DNA of 64,000 nucleotides, from the NCBI RefSeq assembly GCF_000691525.1, contig NZ_JMDW01000009.1:186001-250000 (forward strand). The letters are read 5' to 3'. Origin of the DNA: Mycolicibacterium neoaurum ATCC 25795. GTDB lineage: Bacteria > Actinomycetota > Actinomycetes > Mycobacteriales > Mycobacteriaceae. The stretch's first letter is position 1. The number at the start of each line of letters is the position of its first letter. The notes beneath the pieces are model-generated. The model worked only from the letters and a program-made list of their open reading frames with translations. It was not told the origin of the DNA and did no database searches. Of the stretch, positions 50,244-63,177 are shown piece after piece. The position numbers and the translations under genes are program-made.

Positions 50244-50464
50244 CCGCCCACCCGTGCCGCGTCCGCTGTTGCAGTTACGGCTAGCAGATTAAGTGCAGAA
50301 CGGGCCGTCGACGCAAAGCTTCCGGGCGGTAGGACGGCGTGCGAAATGCGCACCTGGACTGGCGCATCGCGAGTCGTTACGGATTATCGTCCGAATATCG
50401 GCACACAGCTCGAGATCCGAATCCAAAACGTCGAAATCCGAGCAGAATTCGCATCAGCTGAGGG

Positions 50465-50590
50465 TCAGCGGTTGGCCAGCAGCAGCGCTATGGCCGCCAG
50501 GGTCAGCAGCACCGATGTGACGATTGGCACAAGAACCCAACTGCGCATCGCGTCGGGCCGAGGGGAGTTGTTCTTTGCCGGTGTCGGCAT
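50465..50590 (-). CDS. 41-residue single-helix membrane protein
   Basis: From the ATG preceded by GAAAGGA at 9 nt. A short basic N-terminus (MPTPAKNNSPRPDAMRSW) is followed by one hydrophobic helix of about 20 residues (VLVPIVTSVLLTLAAIALLL) ending ANR. A Pro/Lys-rich head plus a single helix is common in small membrane proteins that bind larger complexes. Lies between phosphoketolase and the DUF4393 gene. The 220 bp beyond, up to 50243, show no other gene. Confidence 0.55.
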   Translation of the reverse strand: MPTPAKNNSPRPDAMRSWVLVPIVTSVLLTLAAIALLLANR

Positions 50591-50654
50591 CGCGGTATTC
50601 CTTTCGGTCGACCGGATACAATTATGGTTACCCAACCCGCGAGACGCGAAAACG

Positions 50655-53018
50655 TCAGTCCGACCGTTCCCAGGTCCAGCCGGTGATCGACGGGTGATCT
50701 TCACCGTGTTCCCGGGTGTACAGCCGGGCCTGCAGCCTGGCGTCGAGCATCTCCTGACGCAGACCGGCGGCGTTGCTGCCGAGGCTCGCAACGCGGTCGA
50801 TCACGTCGATGACCAGGTGGAACCGGTCCAGGTCGTTGAGCATGACCATATCGAATGGGGTGGTTGTGGTCCCGCGCTCCTTGAACCCGCGAACGTGAAG
50901 TTGATCATGATTGGCGTGCCGGTAGGCAAGGCGGTGGATCAGCCACGGATAACCGTGATAGGCGAAGATGATCGGCTTGTCTGTGGTGAACAACGCGTCG
51001 AACTCGTGGTCGGACATGCCGTGTGGATGTTCGGAATCCGGTTGCAGGCGCATGATGTCGACCACATTGACCACCCGCACCTTCAGGTCGGGCAGACGGC
51101 GACGCAAGATATCCGCTGCGGCAAGGGTTTCCAAGGTCGGAATATCGCCCGCGCAGGCCAGCACCACATCGGGTTCACCGGTGGTCGTGCTCGCCCACTC
51201 CCAGATGCCGGCTCCGCGCGTGCAGTGCGCGACGGCCTCGTCCATGGTCAGGTAGTTCAGTGCGGGCTGCTTGCCTGCGACGATGACGTTGATGTACTGC
51301 CTGCTGCGCAGACAGTGGTCGGCCACCGACAGCAACGTGTTCGCATCGGGCGGCAGGTACACCCGCACGACCTCGGGCCGCTTGTTCGCGACATGGTCGA
51401 TGAACCCGGGGTCCTGGTGCGAGGCACCGTTGTGATCCTGGCGCCAGACATGCGATGTGAGTAGGTAGTTCAGCGATGCGATGGGTCTGCGCCAGTCGAG
51501 GTGGTTGCTGCTGGTCAACCATTTGGCGTGCTGGTTGGCCATGCTGTCCACGATGTGGATGAATGCCTCGTAGCAGCTGAAGAAGCCGTGCCTGCCGGTC
51601 AGCAGGTAGCCTTCCAGCCATCCCTGGCACATGTGTTCGGAGAGCACCTCCATGACGCGGCCATCGGGGGCCAGGTGCTCGTCGTCGGCGGATTGTTCTG
51701 CCTGCCAGGCCTTGTCGGTCTTGTCGAACACCGCGGACAAGCGGTTCGACGCGGTTTCGTCGGGTCCCATCAGGCGGAAGTTGTCGGGGTTGGCGGCGAT
51801 CACATCGCGCAGATAGGTGCCGAGTACCCGGGTCGCCTCGCCGGTGGTGGCGGCGGGATCGGGTACGTCCACGGCGTAGTCCGCGATCGGCGGGAGGTTC
51901 AGCTCACGCAGCAGGACACCGCCGTTGGCGTGTGGGTTGGCGCTCATCCGCCGGTCTCCGACCGGGGACAGTGCGCGTAGTTCGGGACGCAGCGCACCGG
52001 CGGAGTCGAACAACTCCTCGGGTCGATAGCTTCGCAGCCATTCCCGCAGCGCCTCCAGATGTGCTGCGTTGGTGCGCGTTTCCGATAGCGGAACCTGATG
52101 CGAGCGCCAGGTGCCCTCCACCTTCTTGCCGTCCACCTCGTGCGGGCCGGTCCACCCCTTCGGGGTGCGCAGGATGATCATCGGCCACAGCGGACGGCCG
52201 GTCTGGCCGTCCTGCCGCGCCGCCCGCTGGATGGCTGCAATCTGATCGAAGGCATCATCGAGCGCGGCCGCCAGCTGCCGGTGCACATCGGCGGGATCAT
52301 CGCCGGCGACGGTGATCGGGATGTAACCGTAGCCGCGCATCAGGGCGTCGAGTTCGTCGGCCGGGATACGGGCCAGCACGGTCGGGTTGGCGATCTTGTA
52401 GCCGTTGAGGTGCAGGATCGGCAGCACCGCGCCGTCACGGGCGGGGTCGAGGAATTTGTTGGAATGCCAGCTGGTGGCCAGCGGCCCGGTCTCGGCCTCG
52501 CCGTCCCCGACGACGGCGGCGACCACCAGGTCGGGGTTGTCGAAGGCCGCGCCGAAGGCGTGCACCAGGGCGTAGCCCAGTTCGCCGCCCTCGTGGATGG
52601 AACCCGGTGTCTCGGCCGCCACGTGGCTGGGGATGCCGCCGGGAAAGGAGAACTGCCGAAACAGCTTCCGCAGGCCCTCGACGTTCTCACCGATGCCGGT
52701 GTAGATCTCCGAGTAGGTGCCCTCGAGGTAGGCGTTGGCCACCAGTCCCGGCCCACCGTGCCCGGGGCCGGTGATGTAGATGATGTTGGCATCGCGTTGC
52801 CGGATCACCCGGTTCAGGTGTGCGTACAACAGGTTGAGACCCGGGGTGGTGCCCCAATGCCCCAGTAGGCGCGGTTTGACGTGCTCGGGCGCCAGGTCCT
52901 CGCGTAACAGCGGGTTGTCCAGTAGGTAGATCTGGCCGACGGACAGATAGTTCGCGGCCCGCCAGTACGCGTCCAGTGCGGTGACTTCGTCCTCGGTCAG
53001 GGATGCGGATGCCATCAT
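50655..53018 (-). CDS. xfp: D-xylulose 5-phosphate/fructose 6-phosphate phosphoketolase
   Basis: 787 residues, full length. A thiamine-diphosphate enzyme that splits xylulose 5-phosphate or fructose 6-phosphate with phosphate to acetyl phosphate and a sugar phosphate. Phosphoketolase features: [59 protein letters not shown], and [15 protein letters not shown]. Just downstream of glycogen phosphorylase on the same strand (41 bp apart). Confidence 0.95.
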   Translation of the reverse strand: MMASASLTEDEVTALDAYWRAANYLSVGQIYLLDNPLLREDLAPEHVKPRLLGHWGTTPGLNLLYAHLNRVIRQRDANIIYITGPGHGGPGLVANAYLEGTYSEIYTGIGENVEGLRKLFRQFSFPGGIPSHVAAETPGSIHEGGELGYALVHAFGAAFDNPDLVVAAVVGDGEAETGPLATSWHSNKFLDPARDGAVLPILHLNGYKIANPTVLARIPADELDALMRGYGYIPITVAGDDPADVHRQLAAALDDAFDQIAAIQRAARQDGQTGRPLWPMIILRTPKGWTGPHEVDGKKVEGTWRSHQVPLSETRTNAAHLEALREWLRSYRPEELFDSAGALRPELRALSPVGDRRMSANPHANGGVLLRELNLPPIADYAVDVPDPAATTGEATRVLGTYLRDVIAANPDNFRLMGPDETASNRLSAVFDKTDKAWQAEQSADDEHLAPDGRVMEVLSEHMCQGWLEGYLLTGRHGFFSCYEAFIHIVDSMANQHAKWLTSSNHLDWRRPIASLNYLLTSHVWRQDHNGASHQDPGFIDHVANKRPEVVRVYLPPDANTLLSVADHCLRSRQYINVIVAGKQPALNYLTMDEAVAHCTRGAGIWEWASTTTGEPDVVLACAGDIPTLETLAAADILRRRLPDLKVRVVNVVDIMRLQPDSEHPHGMSDHEFDALFTTDKPIIFAYHGYPWLIHRLAYRHANHDQLHVRGFKERGTTTTPFDMVMLNDLDRFHLVIDVIDRVASLGSNAAGLRQEMLDARLQARLYTREHGEDHPSITGWTWERSD

Positions 53019-53059
53019 GATCCAGGCCTACCACGACTGGCGCGATATAAACACCCGCG

Positions 53060-55552
<2,493 letters not shown>

Positions 55553-55633
55553 GATCGAAGTCTTGCAGCCACGCGCGTACCGCGCGCGCTCAATGCGCGT
55601 CGGCCCGGTGAACGGATATGAGACGCTGCCGGG

Positions 55634-56686
55634 ATGTCCGGTGTGCCCGAACTCGTCGACGTCCTGCCTCAGCATCGGTTCGACGAGCACGCGCTGACCC
55701 GTTTCCTCGGCGAGCACGGTATCGACGGTCCGCTGCAGATCCGCCAGTTCCAGGGCGGCCAGAGCAATCCGACTTTTCACATCGTCAGTCCCACAGGCGA
55801 ATTCGTGCTGCGCAAGAAGCCGCCCGGTGCGCTGCTGCCCAAGGCGCACGATGTGGGGCGCGAGTATCGGGTGATGTCCGCGCTGTCCGACAGCCCGGTC
55901 CCGGTACCCCGGATGCGGGTGATGTGCCCCGACGACTCGGTGCTGGGCACCCCGTTCTTCGTGATGGATCACGTGCCGGGCCGGATCTTCGCCGATCGGG
56001 TGCTGCGCGACGGGACACCCGCCGAGCGGGCGGCGGTCTATGCCGACCTGGCCAGGGTGCTGGCCGCCCTGCACACCGTGGACTGGCAGTCGGCGGGGCT
56101 GTCCGACTTCGGGCGCCCGGACGGTTATCTGGCGCGCCAGGTGGCGCTGTGGACCAGGACATGGCAGACCGTCAAGGTCGAGGAGTGCGCCGAGATGGAT
56201 CACCTGGCGGACTGGCTGCCTGCACACCTGCCTGCCACCGACGAGGCCTGTATCGCCCACGGTGACTACCGGCTGGGCAATGTGCTGTTGCATCCGACCG
56301 AACCACGCATCGTGGCCGTGTTGGACTGGGAGTTGTCCACCATCGGCCATCCGCTGGCCGATCTCGGTTATGCGGCGATGACCTACCACCTGCCCGGGGA
56401 CAACGACCCGCTGATGGGGGTCGCGGGGGAGGACCTGACCGGCACCGGCATCCCCGACGAATCCGCCTTCGTCGCCGAGTACTGCCGCCATGCAGGCCGC
56501 GAGATCCCGAAGGACCTGCCGATCTTCGTGATCTTCTCGATGTTCCGGTTGGCCGCGATCGTGGCGGGGGTGTGGCGGCGCGGACTGGACGGCAACGCCT
56601 CGGACTCGAGGGCGGGTACCGATCTGTTCCGCGACCGGTACCGCAACCTCGCGCAGCGAGCCTGGGAGCTGGCCGGCAGGCTGTGA
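55634..56686 (+). CDS. APH-family phosphotransferase (acyl-CoA dehydrogenase-associated type)
   Basis: 350 residues. A kinase fold of the aminoglycoside phosphotransferase superfamily: GGQSNPTFHI and FVLRKKPPGALLPKAHDVGREYRVM at the nucleotide loop, catalytic HGDYRLGNVLLH, and VLDWELSTIGHPLADLGY for metal binding. Members beside fadE genes (ACAD10/11-like) are thought to phosphorylate hydroxylated acyl-CoAs before dehydrogenation. It heads a fadE-fadE-echA set on the same strand. Confidence 0.9.
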   Translation: MSGVPELVDVLPQHRFDEHALTRFLGEHGIDGPLQIRQFQGGQSNPTFHIVSPTGEFVLRKKPPGALLPKAHDVGREYRVMSALSDSPVPVPRMRVMCPDDSVLGTPFFVMDHVPGRIFADRVLRDGTPAERAAVYADLARVLAALHTVDWQSAGLSDFGRPDGYLARQVALWTRTWQTVKVEECAEMDHLADWLPAHLPATDEACIAHGDYRLGNVLLHPTEPRIVAVLDWELSTIGHPLADLGYAAMTYHLPGDNDPLMGVAGEDLTGTGIPDESAFVAEYCRHAGREIPKDLPIFVIFSMFRLAAIVAGVWRRGLDGNASDSRAGTDLFRDRYRNLAQRAWELAGRL

Positions 56687-56721
56687 CAAACGCCCGTCGG
56701 GTAGTACAGTTCTGGCCGTAT

Positions 56722-56736
56722 GAGAATCGGATTCTC
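56722..56736. promoter_or_regulatory. palindrome upstream of acyl-CoA dehydrogenase pair, candidate operator
   Basis: GAGAATC-G-GATTCTC is a perfect 7-bp palindrome with one central base, 21 bp before the ATG at 56758. It does not match the KstR or KstR2 consensus I know. No regulator gene is adjacent. Confidence 0.6.
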
Positions 56737-56757
56737 CAGAAGGGATAAGCTCCTCTC

Positions 56758-57642
56758 ATGGATGTTCGGCTGACCAGTGAGCAGCAGCAACTGCGGGACG
56801 CGGCCGCCAAGCTCGCCGATGACCTCGGCCCGGGTGCCGTCGGTGAGCTCGAGGACGACCAGCGTGTCGCCCGGCTGGAGAAGACGGTGGCCGCGACCGG
56901 GTGGCGGTCGCTGCGCTCGGACGGCGCCTCCGGTGTGGAGGTGGCAATCGTCGCCGAGGAGTTCGGCCGGGGCCTGGTCGACGCACCGTTCCTCGGGCCC
57001 GTGCTGGCCGACGATATCGGGCACACCGGCGCGACGATCGTCGTCGGCGACATCGCTCCCGACGCCCGGGGCATCAGCGAGGGCGTGGCGCTCGACGGGC
57101 CCACCGTCGGGACCGTCGCGCTCGGCGAGGCAGCCCCCGGCGTCGACCTGACCCGGTGGCGGGCGGCGGCCGGCGAGCTCACCCCGGCCGGCGCGCTCGA
57201 CGACGAGAAGATGCTGCGCGCGCAGGCGCTCGCGCTGGTGGTCACCGCGGCCGACATCCTCGGCGCCGCCCGCGGCGCCTTCGACCTGGCGACCGACTAC
57301 GCCAAGATGCGTGAGCAGTACGGCAAGGCCATCGGTTCCTACCAGGCCATCGCACATCTGCTCGCCGAGAGCCTGGTGCTCATCGAGGGCTCGATCAGCA
57401 TCCTGCGGTACGCGGCATGGGCCGTCGACGAAGAAGAGCCCGCCGTCGCGCTGGAGGCGGCCCGGGTGGCCAAGGTGTACTGCGCGCGATCGGCGCACAC
57501 CGTCTGCGAGACGTCGATCCAGGTGCACGGCGGTATCGGCAACACCTGGGAATGTGCGGCGCACGTCTACCTGCGCCGGGTGCTGGTCTCCACGGGGCTG
57601 TGGCCGGTGGCGTTGAAGGAGATCTCCGTTGGACTTTCGTGA
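56758..57642 (+). CDS. acyl-CoA dehydrogenase, short subunit (FadE-like)
   Basis: 294 residues, shorter than the usual 380. The N-terminal domain and the C-terminal four-helix domain are present (DVRLTSEQQQLRDAAAKLADDLG and FDLATDYAKMREQYGKAIGSYQAIAHLLAE, then QVHGGIGNTWECAAHVYLRR), while the middle FAD-contact domain is reduced. Such short FadEs pair with a full subunit as alpha2beta2 enzymes, as shown for cholesterol side-chain dehydrogenases. The stop overlaps the next fadE start by 14 nt. Confidence 0.88.
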   Translation: MDVRLTSEQQQLRDAAAKLADDLGPGAVGELEDDQRVARLEKTVAATGWRSLRSDGASGVEVAIVAEEFGRGLVDAPFLGPVLADDIGHTGATIVVGDIAPDARGISEGVALDGPTVGTVALGEAAPGVDLTRWRAAAGELTPAGALDDEKMLRAQALALVVTAADILGAARGAFDLATDYAKMREQYGKAIGSYQAIAHLLAESLVLIEGSISILRYAAWAVDEEEPAVALEAARVAKVYCARSAHTVCETSIQVHGGIGNTWECAAHVYLRRVLVSTGLWPVALKEISVGLS

Positions 57643-58711
57643 CTCCGAAGCCGAACTCGCCTTCCGGGAGCGGCTGCGCGCCTGGCTCACCGAACAGGCG
57701 CCCAACTTCCCCAAGTCGACCGAAGAGTACTGGGCGCGGCAGGGTGAGTGGCACCAATCCCTGCACGCCGCAGGTTTTTTCGGCGCAACCTGGCCGAAGA
57801 GATTCGGCGGCCTGGAACTGCCCGCGGTGTACGACGTGATCGTCGACGAGGAACTGGCGCGCGCCGGTGCGCCGCCGCGGCCGAGCCTGGGCTACCTGGT
57901 CACCGGGCTGGGCCGGCACGGTAGCGCGGAGATCCAGCAGCGCTTCCTGCCCGGCATGATCGACGGCACCGAACGGTGGTGCCAGGGTTTCTCCGAACCC
58001 GGCGCGGGATCCGATCTGGCCTCGTTGACCACCACCGCCACCTTGGACGGCGACGACTATGTGATCAACGGGCACAAGATCTGGACCAGCTACTCCGATG
58101 TCGCCGACTGGTGTCTGCTGCTGGCCCGCACCGACAAGGACGTGCCCCGGCACAAAGGCATCTCGGCATTCCTGGTCGACATGCACCAGCCCGGTATCGA
58201 ACAGCGGCCGTTGAAGATGATCAACGGTGTCAGCAACGAGTTCGGGCAGGTGCTCTTCGACGGAGCGCGGGTGCCCGCGACCCAGATGGTCGGCGATCCC
58301 GGCGACGGCTGGGCACTGGCGATGACGGTTGTCGGCCACGAACGCGAACCGTCGACGCTCGGGTATGCCGCCCGGTACGAAAAGACCGTTAACCAGTTGG
58401 CGCGCAAGGGCGAACCGGGCGATGAATTGGCCTGGGCCACAGTGCAGGTGCAGGTGCTGCGCCAGCACGTCCGCCGCCGGCTCTCCGAACAGCTCGACGG
58501 GATATCGCATGGCCCTGAAGGTTCCATCGACAAGCTGTTGATGACGTGGGTCGAGCAATCCGTCGGTCATGCGGTACTGGCACAGACCGGCACCAGCGAC
58601 CCCGACCTGTTCAGCACGTATCTCTACAGCCGGTCCCAGAGTGTGATGGGCGGCACCTCGCAGATCCAGAAGAACATCATCGCGGGCCGAATCTTGAGAA
58701 TGGCGGTGTGA
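57629..58711 (+). CDS. acyl-CoA dehydrogenase, long subunit (FadE-like)
   Basis: 360 residues from TTG. FAD-contact motif WCQGFSEPGAGSDLASL, then ITNGHKIW-like VINGHKIWTSYSDVADWCLLLART, and a C-terminal YSRSQSVMGGTSQIQKNIIAGRILRM. It is expected to form a heteromer with the preceding subunit and oxidise an acyl-CoA, passing electrons to electron-transfer flavoprotein. Overlap of the two genes supports fixed stoichiometry. Confidence 0.92.
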   Translation: MDFRDSEAELAFRERLRAWLTEQAPNFPKSTEEYWARQGEWHQSLHAAGFFGATWPKRFGGLELPAVYDVIVDEELARAGAPPRPSLGYLVTGLGRHGSAEIQQRFLPGMIDGTERWCQGFSEPGAGSDLASLTTTATLDGDDYVINGHKIWTSYSDVADWCLLLARTDKDVPRHKGISAFLVDMHQPGIEQRPLKMINGVSNEFGQVLFDGARVPATQMVGDPGDGWALAMTVVGHEREPSTLGYAARYEKTVNQLARKGEPGDELAWATVQVQVLRQHVRRRLSEQLDGISHGPEGSIDKLLMTWVEQSVGHAVLAQTGTSDPDLFSTYLYSRSQSVMGGTSQIQKNIIAGRILRMAV

Positions 58712-58712
58712 C

Positions 58713-59480
58713 ATGTACGACATGCCCGACGAGATCCAGGTGGAGGCCGACGGCCCGCTGCGGATCATCACGCTGAACCGGCCCGACGAGCTCAACGCCG
58801 TCAACGACGATCTTCATGTCGGTCTGGCTCGCATCTGGAGCCGGCTCAGCCAGGACCGCACCGCCCGCGCGGCGGTGATCACCGGTGCAGGCAAAGCGTT
58901 CTCGGCCGGCGGCGACTTCAACTACATCCAACAGATCAGCCAGGATGCCGATCTGCGTGCCAAGACCATCGCCGACGGTCGCGAGATCGTGATGGGCATG
59001 GCCCGCTGTCGGATCCCGGTGATCGCCGCGGTCAACGGGCCGGCGGTCGGTCTGGGGTGCAGCGTGGTGGCTCTCAGCGACATCGTCTACATGGGGGAGC
59101 GGGCGTTCCTGGCCGATCCGCACGTGCAGGTCGGCCTGGTCGCCGCCGACGGTGGCCCACTGGTCTGGCCGATGCAGATGAGCATTCTGCAGGCCAAGGA
59201 GTACGCGCTGACCGGCGCGCGGATCCCGGCGGCCAAGGCCGTCGAGCTGGGGCTGGCCAATCATGTGGTCGCCGATCCACTGGCCGAGGCGCTGGCCGCA
59301 GCCAGGAAGATCCTGGAGCTTCCCCAGCAGGCCGTCGAATCCACCAAGCGGATCCTGAACATGCAGCTGGAGCGCCAGGTGTCGATCACCCTCGACTACG
59401 CCACCACGGCCGAGGAGCTCACCTTCGGCACCGACGATCTGAAGAACAATGTGGCGAAGCTGTTGCAGGGCAACAAATGA
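58713..59480 (+). CDS. enoyl-CoA hydratase/isomerase (EchA-like)
   Basis: 255 residues. The crotonase fold is clear: IITLNRPDELNAVNDDL, SAGGDFNYI (CoA-binding loop), IPVIAAVNGPAVGLGCSVVALSDIVYMGE, and VGLVAADGGPLVWP, where one of the two usual catalytic Glu positions is Ala-Asp. It starts 1 nt after the fadE stop, completing an APH-fadE-fadE-echA catabolic operon. It corresponds in position to no M. tuberculosis gene nearby. Confidence 0.92.
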   Translation: MYDMPDEIQVEADGPLRIITLNRPDELNAVNDDLHVGLARIWSRLSQDRTARAAVITGAGKAFSAGGDFNYIQQISQDADLRAKTIADGREIVMGMARCRIPVIAAVNGPAVGLGCSVVALSDIVYMGERAFLADPHVQVGLVAADGGPLVWPMQMSILQAKEYALTGARIPAAKAVELGLANHVVADPLAEALAAARKILELPQQAVESTKRILNMQLERQVSITLDYATTAEELTFGTDDLKNNVAKLLQGNK

Positions 59481-59481
59481 A

Positions 59482-59955
59482 TCAGACCGCGCTCAGATAG
59501 CGGCGGGTGATCACCCGCTGGGCCAGGCGGGTCACCGGGCCGCCGAGCTTGCTCCACCACGTCGCGTGCCGGGCGAAGGCGGTCACCTCGGCGTGCACCG
59601 AACCGTCGGTGGGGTCGTAGCGCACCGCGAACAGCTCCTCGCCGGTCTCCGGGTGCCCCGGCAGTGTCCCGTAGGCGAAGCCGCGCCGGTCCGGCTCGTC
59701 GAGCAGATAGACCACCCGGCAGGGTGCCCGCAACGGCCAGAAGCCCACGGTCACCTCAACCCCGACGGCGGCCGATTCGGCGTCGGCATGCACCAGTACC
59801 CCCGCTCCGCGCTGCATGCCCCAGTGCAGGACGGCGTCGGCGGCCTCCTCGAAGCGGGCTCGCCCGTGCCCGATCACCGCGGCGACCCGGACGTGCTGAT
59901 AACCGGAGGGCAGCGGGCCCTTGGTCGCACCCACCTCGGCATAGGTCAGATCCAT
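59482..59955 (-). CDS. DUF1990 family protein
   Basis: 157 residues from the ATG of MDLTYAEVGATKG. The protein matches DUF1990: LPSGYQHVRVAAVIGHGRARFEEAADAVLHWGMQRGAGV near the start, VTVGFWPLRAPCRVVYLLDEPDRRGFAYGTLPGHPETGEELF, and AFARHATWWSKLGGPVTRLAQR at the end. Distant link to the SRPBCC fold. Convergent with echA by 1 bp. Confidence 0.85.
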   Translation of the reverse strand: MDLTYAEVGATKGPLPSGYQHVRVAAVIGHGRARFEEAADAVLHWGMQRGAGVLVHADAESAAVGVEVTVGFWPLRAPCRVVYLLDEPDRRGFAYGTLPGHPETGEELFAVRYDPTDGSVHAEVTAFARHATWWSKLGGPVTRLAQRVITRRYLSAV

Positions 59956-60003
59956 CCCTGCCACTATCGCAGGCGCGTGCGCTGCAGCGGCGCGGTCGTG
60001 CAA

Positions 60004-60009
60004 TAACGT
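60004..60009 (+). promoter_or_regulatory. -10 box of the thioesterase gene
   Basis: TAACGT lies 7 nt before the GTG at 60017, favouring that start over the GTG at 60008, which sits inside the box. Confidence 0.45.
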
Positions 60010-60016
60010 GACAGCC

Positions 60017-60634
60017 GTGAGCACCGGCACCGCGCACCCCGGCGGCGGGTTCAATCCGCCCGAGCCGACCGAAAAGGGGGGCCCCGACTACGGACGTTTC
60101 GTCGAGGCGGTCCGCACCCTGCAGGATCACGCGCGGGCAGCCGACGCGCCCGACGAGGTGATCAGCGAAGCCGCCGATCTGGTCGAGAAGGTCTCGGCAT
60201 TGCTGGCGCCCTACGAGGCCGACGAATGGCACTCCCCGTCGGGGCGAAGGCTCGACCTGCCCAATCGGGGCAACATCATGTCGGTCCCGATGGATCTGCG
60301 CGTCGCCGACGACCGGGTCACCGGCACCGTGCTGTTCCGTCGTTACCACCTCGGGCGCAACAGTGCCGTGCACGGCGGTGTGCTCGGGCTGCTGTTCGAC
60401 TCACTGCTCGGGTTCACCACCGCCAAGCTCACCAAGAGCCTCTTTCAGCGCACCGCCCATCTGGGTATCGACTACCGCAAGATCGTTCCCATCGGCCGTG
60501 AGCTGCAGGTCGACGCGGGTATCGACCGCATCGACGGGCGCAAGATCTTCGTCAGCGGTCGGCTGCTCGACGGTGCCGAGGTGCTCACCGAGGCCGACGC
60601 GCTGTTCGTGCGGCTCAAGCCGGGGCAGCCGTGA
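60017..60634 (+). CDS. PaaI-type hotdog thioesterase
   Basis: 205 residues. The hotdog-fold signature NSAVHGGVLGLLFDSLLGFTT lies near residue 115, preceded by RYHLGR and followed by ID-YRKIVPIG. It is probably an acyl-CoA thioesterase; the N-terminal 90 residues are an extra helical region. Its stop overlaps the start of the next gene (GTGA), so they are coupled. Confidence 0.88.
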   Translation: MSTGTAHPGGGFNPPEPTEKGGPDYGRFVEAVRTLQDHARAADAPDEVISEAADLVEKVSALLAPYEADEWHSPSGRRLDLPNRGNIMSVPMDLRVADDRVTGTVLFRRYHLGRNSAVHGGVLGLLFDSLLGFTTAKLTKSLFQRTAHLGIDYRKIVPIGRELQVDAGIDRIDGRKIFVSGRLLDGAEVLTEADALFVRLKPGQP

Positions 60635-61056
60635 CCGACACCGGTAGACACGACAAGCGGGCGTGGGCACGGTGGCGGGACAAGCTGCGGGGCCGCCCGG
60701 TCGCCGACCTGATCTACCGCACGGTGGTGGGCGTGGTCGGCACCGTTGTGCTGATCGTCGGCATCATCGCCATCCCCTACCCGGGCCCGGGGTGGGCCAT
60801 CGTGTTCCTGGGGCTGGGAATCCTGGCCACCGAGTTCCGCGCCGCGCAGGTCGTCCTGCATTGGGTGCGTATCCGCTACGACAGGGCGATGGCCTGGTTC
60901 GGCAGACAGCACATCGCGGTGAAGGCACTGAGTGCGCTGCTGACGGCGGCCTTCGTCATCGCATCGCTGTGGCTGTTCGGGGCGCTCGCGCTGGTCGGCG
61001 GCTGGGTCGGAATCGATTGGTCCTGGCTGAAGAGCCCGATCGGCATCGGGTCGTAG
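60631..61056 (+). CDS. PGPGW-motif membrane protein (TIGR02611 family)
   Basis: 141 residues from GTG. Membrane helices at about 30-50, 53-70 and 98-120; the family motif IPYPGPGWAIVFLGLGILATEF lies in the first pair. Function unknown; found in actinobacteria near tRNA synthetase and phospholipid genes, as here. Upstream of thrS on the same strand by 66 bp. Confidence 0.88.
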   Translation: MTDTGRHDKRAWARWRDKLRGRPVADLIYRTVVGVVGTVVLIVGIIAIPYPGPGWAIVFLGLGILATEFRAAQVVLHWVRIRYDRAMAWFGRQHIAVKALSALLTAAFVIASLWLFGALALVGGWVGIDWSWLKSPIGIGS

Positions 61057-61122
61057 GCATTGCGCTGGCACAACCCCGATAGCATGGTCGCGATTCACTC
61101 GAACCGATGAGGAGATCCACCG

Positions 61123-63177
61123 ATGACCGCCGCCGCCAGTAAAGCCCCCGCAGCCCCGATCCGGGTTGCTGCCGGGACTACCGCCGGGGCGGCGGTGCGC
61201 GAAGCGGGACTGCCCGAGCGCGGCGCGCCCGATGCCATCGTGGTCGTCCGCGACGCCGACGGCCGGCTGCGCGATCTGAGCTGGACGCCTGATAGCGATG
61301 TGGACGTCGAGCCGGTGGCCGCCGACACCGAGGACGGCCGCAGCGTCATCCGGCACTCGTGTGCCCACGTGCTGGCCCAGGCGGTGCAGGAACTCTTCCC
61401 GCAGGCCAAGCTGGGCATCGGCCCGCCCATCACCGACGGCTTCTACTACGACTTCGACGTCGCCGAACCGTTCACCCCCGAGGACCTGGCCAAGCTGGAG
61501 AAGCGGATGGCCAAGATCATCAAGGACGGTCAGCTGTTCTCCCGGCGCGTCTACGAGTCCAAAGAGCAGGCGCGCGAAGAGCTTTCCGGTGAGCCCTACA
61601 AGCTCGAACTGGTCGACGACAAGTCCGGCGCCGACGACCCCGAGGTGATGGAGGTCGGTGGCGACGAGCTGACCGCCTACGACAACCTGAATCCGCGCAC
61701 CAAGGAACGCATCTGGGGCGATCTGTGCCGCGGTCCGCACATACCCACCACCCGCTACATCCCGGCGTTCAAACTGACCCGCAGCAGCGCGGCCTACTGG
61801 CGCGGCAATCAGGCCAACGCGAGTCTGCAGCGGGTGTACGGCACCGCATGGGAATCCCAGGACGCCCTGGACCGCCACCTGGAACTGATCGAGGAGGCCC
61901 AGCGCCGCGATCATCGCAAGCTCGGCGTCGAGCTGGACCTGTTCAGCTTCCCCGACGAGCTCGGCTCGGGTCTGCCGGTCTTCCACCCCAAGGGCGGCAT
62001 CATCCGCAAAGAACTGGAGGACTACTCGCGGCGCAAGCACGAGCAGGCCGGCTACCAGTTCGTCAACACCCCGCACATCACCAAGGAAAACCTGTACATC
62101 ACCTCGGGACACCTCGAGTGGTACGCCGACGGCATGTTCCCGCCGATGCAGATCGACGCCGAATACAACGAGGACGGCACGGTCCGCAAGCCCGGCCAGG
62201 ACTACTACCTCAAGCCGATGAACTGCCCCATGCACCATCTGATCTACCGGTCCCGGGGTCGTTCCTACCGCGAACTCCCGTTGCGGCTCTTCGAGTTCGG
62301 TTCGGTGTACCGGTACGAGAAGTCCGGCGTCGTGCACGGCCTGACCCGGGTGCGCGGGATGACCCAGGACGACGCGCACATCTACACCACCCGCGAGCAG
62401 ATGCGCGACGAGCTGACCTCGCTGCTGCAATTCGTCCTCGACCTGTTGTCCGACTACGGACTCGACGATTTCTACCTGGAGCTGTCCACCAGGGACCCGG
62501 AGAAGTCGGTGGGTTCGGACGAGCTGTGGGAGGAAGCCACCGCCACACTGCGTGAGGTGGCCGAGGCCTCCGGGCTGGACCTGGTGCCCGATCCCGGGGG
62601 CGCGGCCTTCTACGGTCCCAAGATCTCGGTGCAGGTCAAGGATGCGCTGGGCCGCAACTGGCAGATGTCGACGATCCAGCTCGATTTCAACATGCCCGAT
62701 CGCTTCGAATTGGAGTACACCGCACCGGACGGCAGCCGACAGCGCCCCGTGCTGATCCACCGCGCGTTGTTCGGTTCCATCGAGCGGTTCTTCGGGGTGC
62801 TCACCGAGCACTACGCCGGCGCGTTCCCCGCGTGGCTCGCGCCGGTGCAGGTGGTCGGGGTGCCCGTCGCCGATGCACATCTGCCGTACCTGGAAGATGT
62901 TGCCGCCCAGCTTCGTTCCCGCGGGGTGCGGGTCGAGGTCGACGGCAGTGACGACCGGATGGCCAAGAAGATCGTCAACCACACCAACCAGAAGGTGCCG
63001 TTCATGCTGCTCGCCGGCGACAAGGACGTCGATGCGGGAGCGGTCAGCTTCCGATTCGGTGACCGTACCCAGGTCAACGGGATCGCCCGTGATGCCGCCG
63101 TCGACGCGATCGTGGACTGGATTGCCCGCCGCGAGAATGCAACTCCCACCGCGGATCTGCTGTCGGTGCCGACATGA
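61123..63177 (+). CDS. thrS: threonyl-tRNA synthetase
   Basis: 684 residues behind GAGGAG. TGS-like N-terminal domain, an editing domain with [14 protein letters not shown], class II core motifs ([54 protein letters not shown]), and the anticodon-binding C-terminus. Residues 1-20 are a low-complexity Ala/Pro extension. Its stop overlaps the HIT gene start by 4 nt. No T-box leader is seen upstream. Confidence 0.97.
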   Translation: MTAAASKAPAAPIRVAAGTTAGAAVREAGLPERGAPDAIVVVRDADGRLRDLSWTPDSDVDVEPVAADTEDGRSVIRHSCAHVLAQAVQELFPQAKLGIGPPITDGFYYDFDVAEPFTPEDLAKLEKRMAKIIKDGQLFSRRVYESKEQAREELSGEPYKLELVDDKSGADDPEVMEVGGDELTAYDNLNPRTKERIWGDLCRGPHIPTTRYIPAFKLTRSSAAYWRGNQANASLQRVYGTAWESQDALDRHLELIEEAQRRDHRKLGVELDLFSFPDELGSGLPVFHPKGGIIRKELEDYSRRKHEQAGYQFVNTPHITKENLYITSGHLEWYADGMFPPMQIDAEYNEDGTVRKPGQDYYLKPMNCPMHHLIYRSRGRSYRELPLRLFEFGSVYRYEKSGVVHGLTRVRGMTQDDAHIYTTREQMRDELTSLLQFVLDLLSDYGLDDFYLELSTRDPEKSVGSDELWEEATATLREVAEASGLDLVPDPGGAAFYGPKISVQVKDALGRNWQMSTIQLDFNMPDRFELEYTAPDGSRQRPVLIHRALFGSIERFFGVLTEHYAGAFPAWLAPVQVVGVPVADAHLPYLEDVAAQLRSRGVRVEVDGSDDRMAKKIVNHTNQKVPFMLLAGDKDVDAGAVSFRFGDRTQVNGIARDAAVDAIVDWIARRENATPTADLLSVPT

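Noticed and set aside
61057..61122. T-box riboswitch before thrS.
   Set aside because: The 66-bp gap is too short and contains no T-box core sequence; only an RBS is seen.
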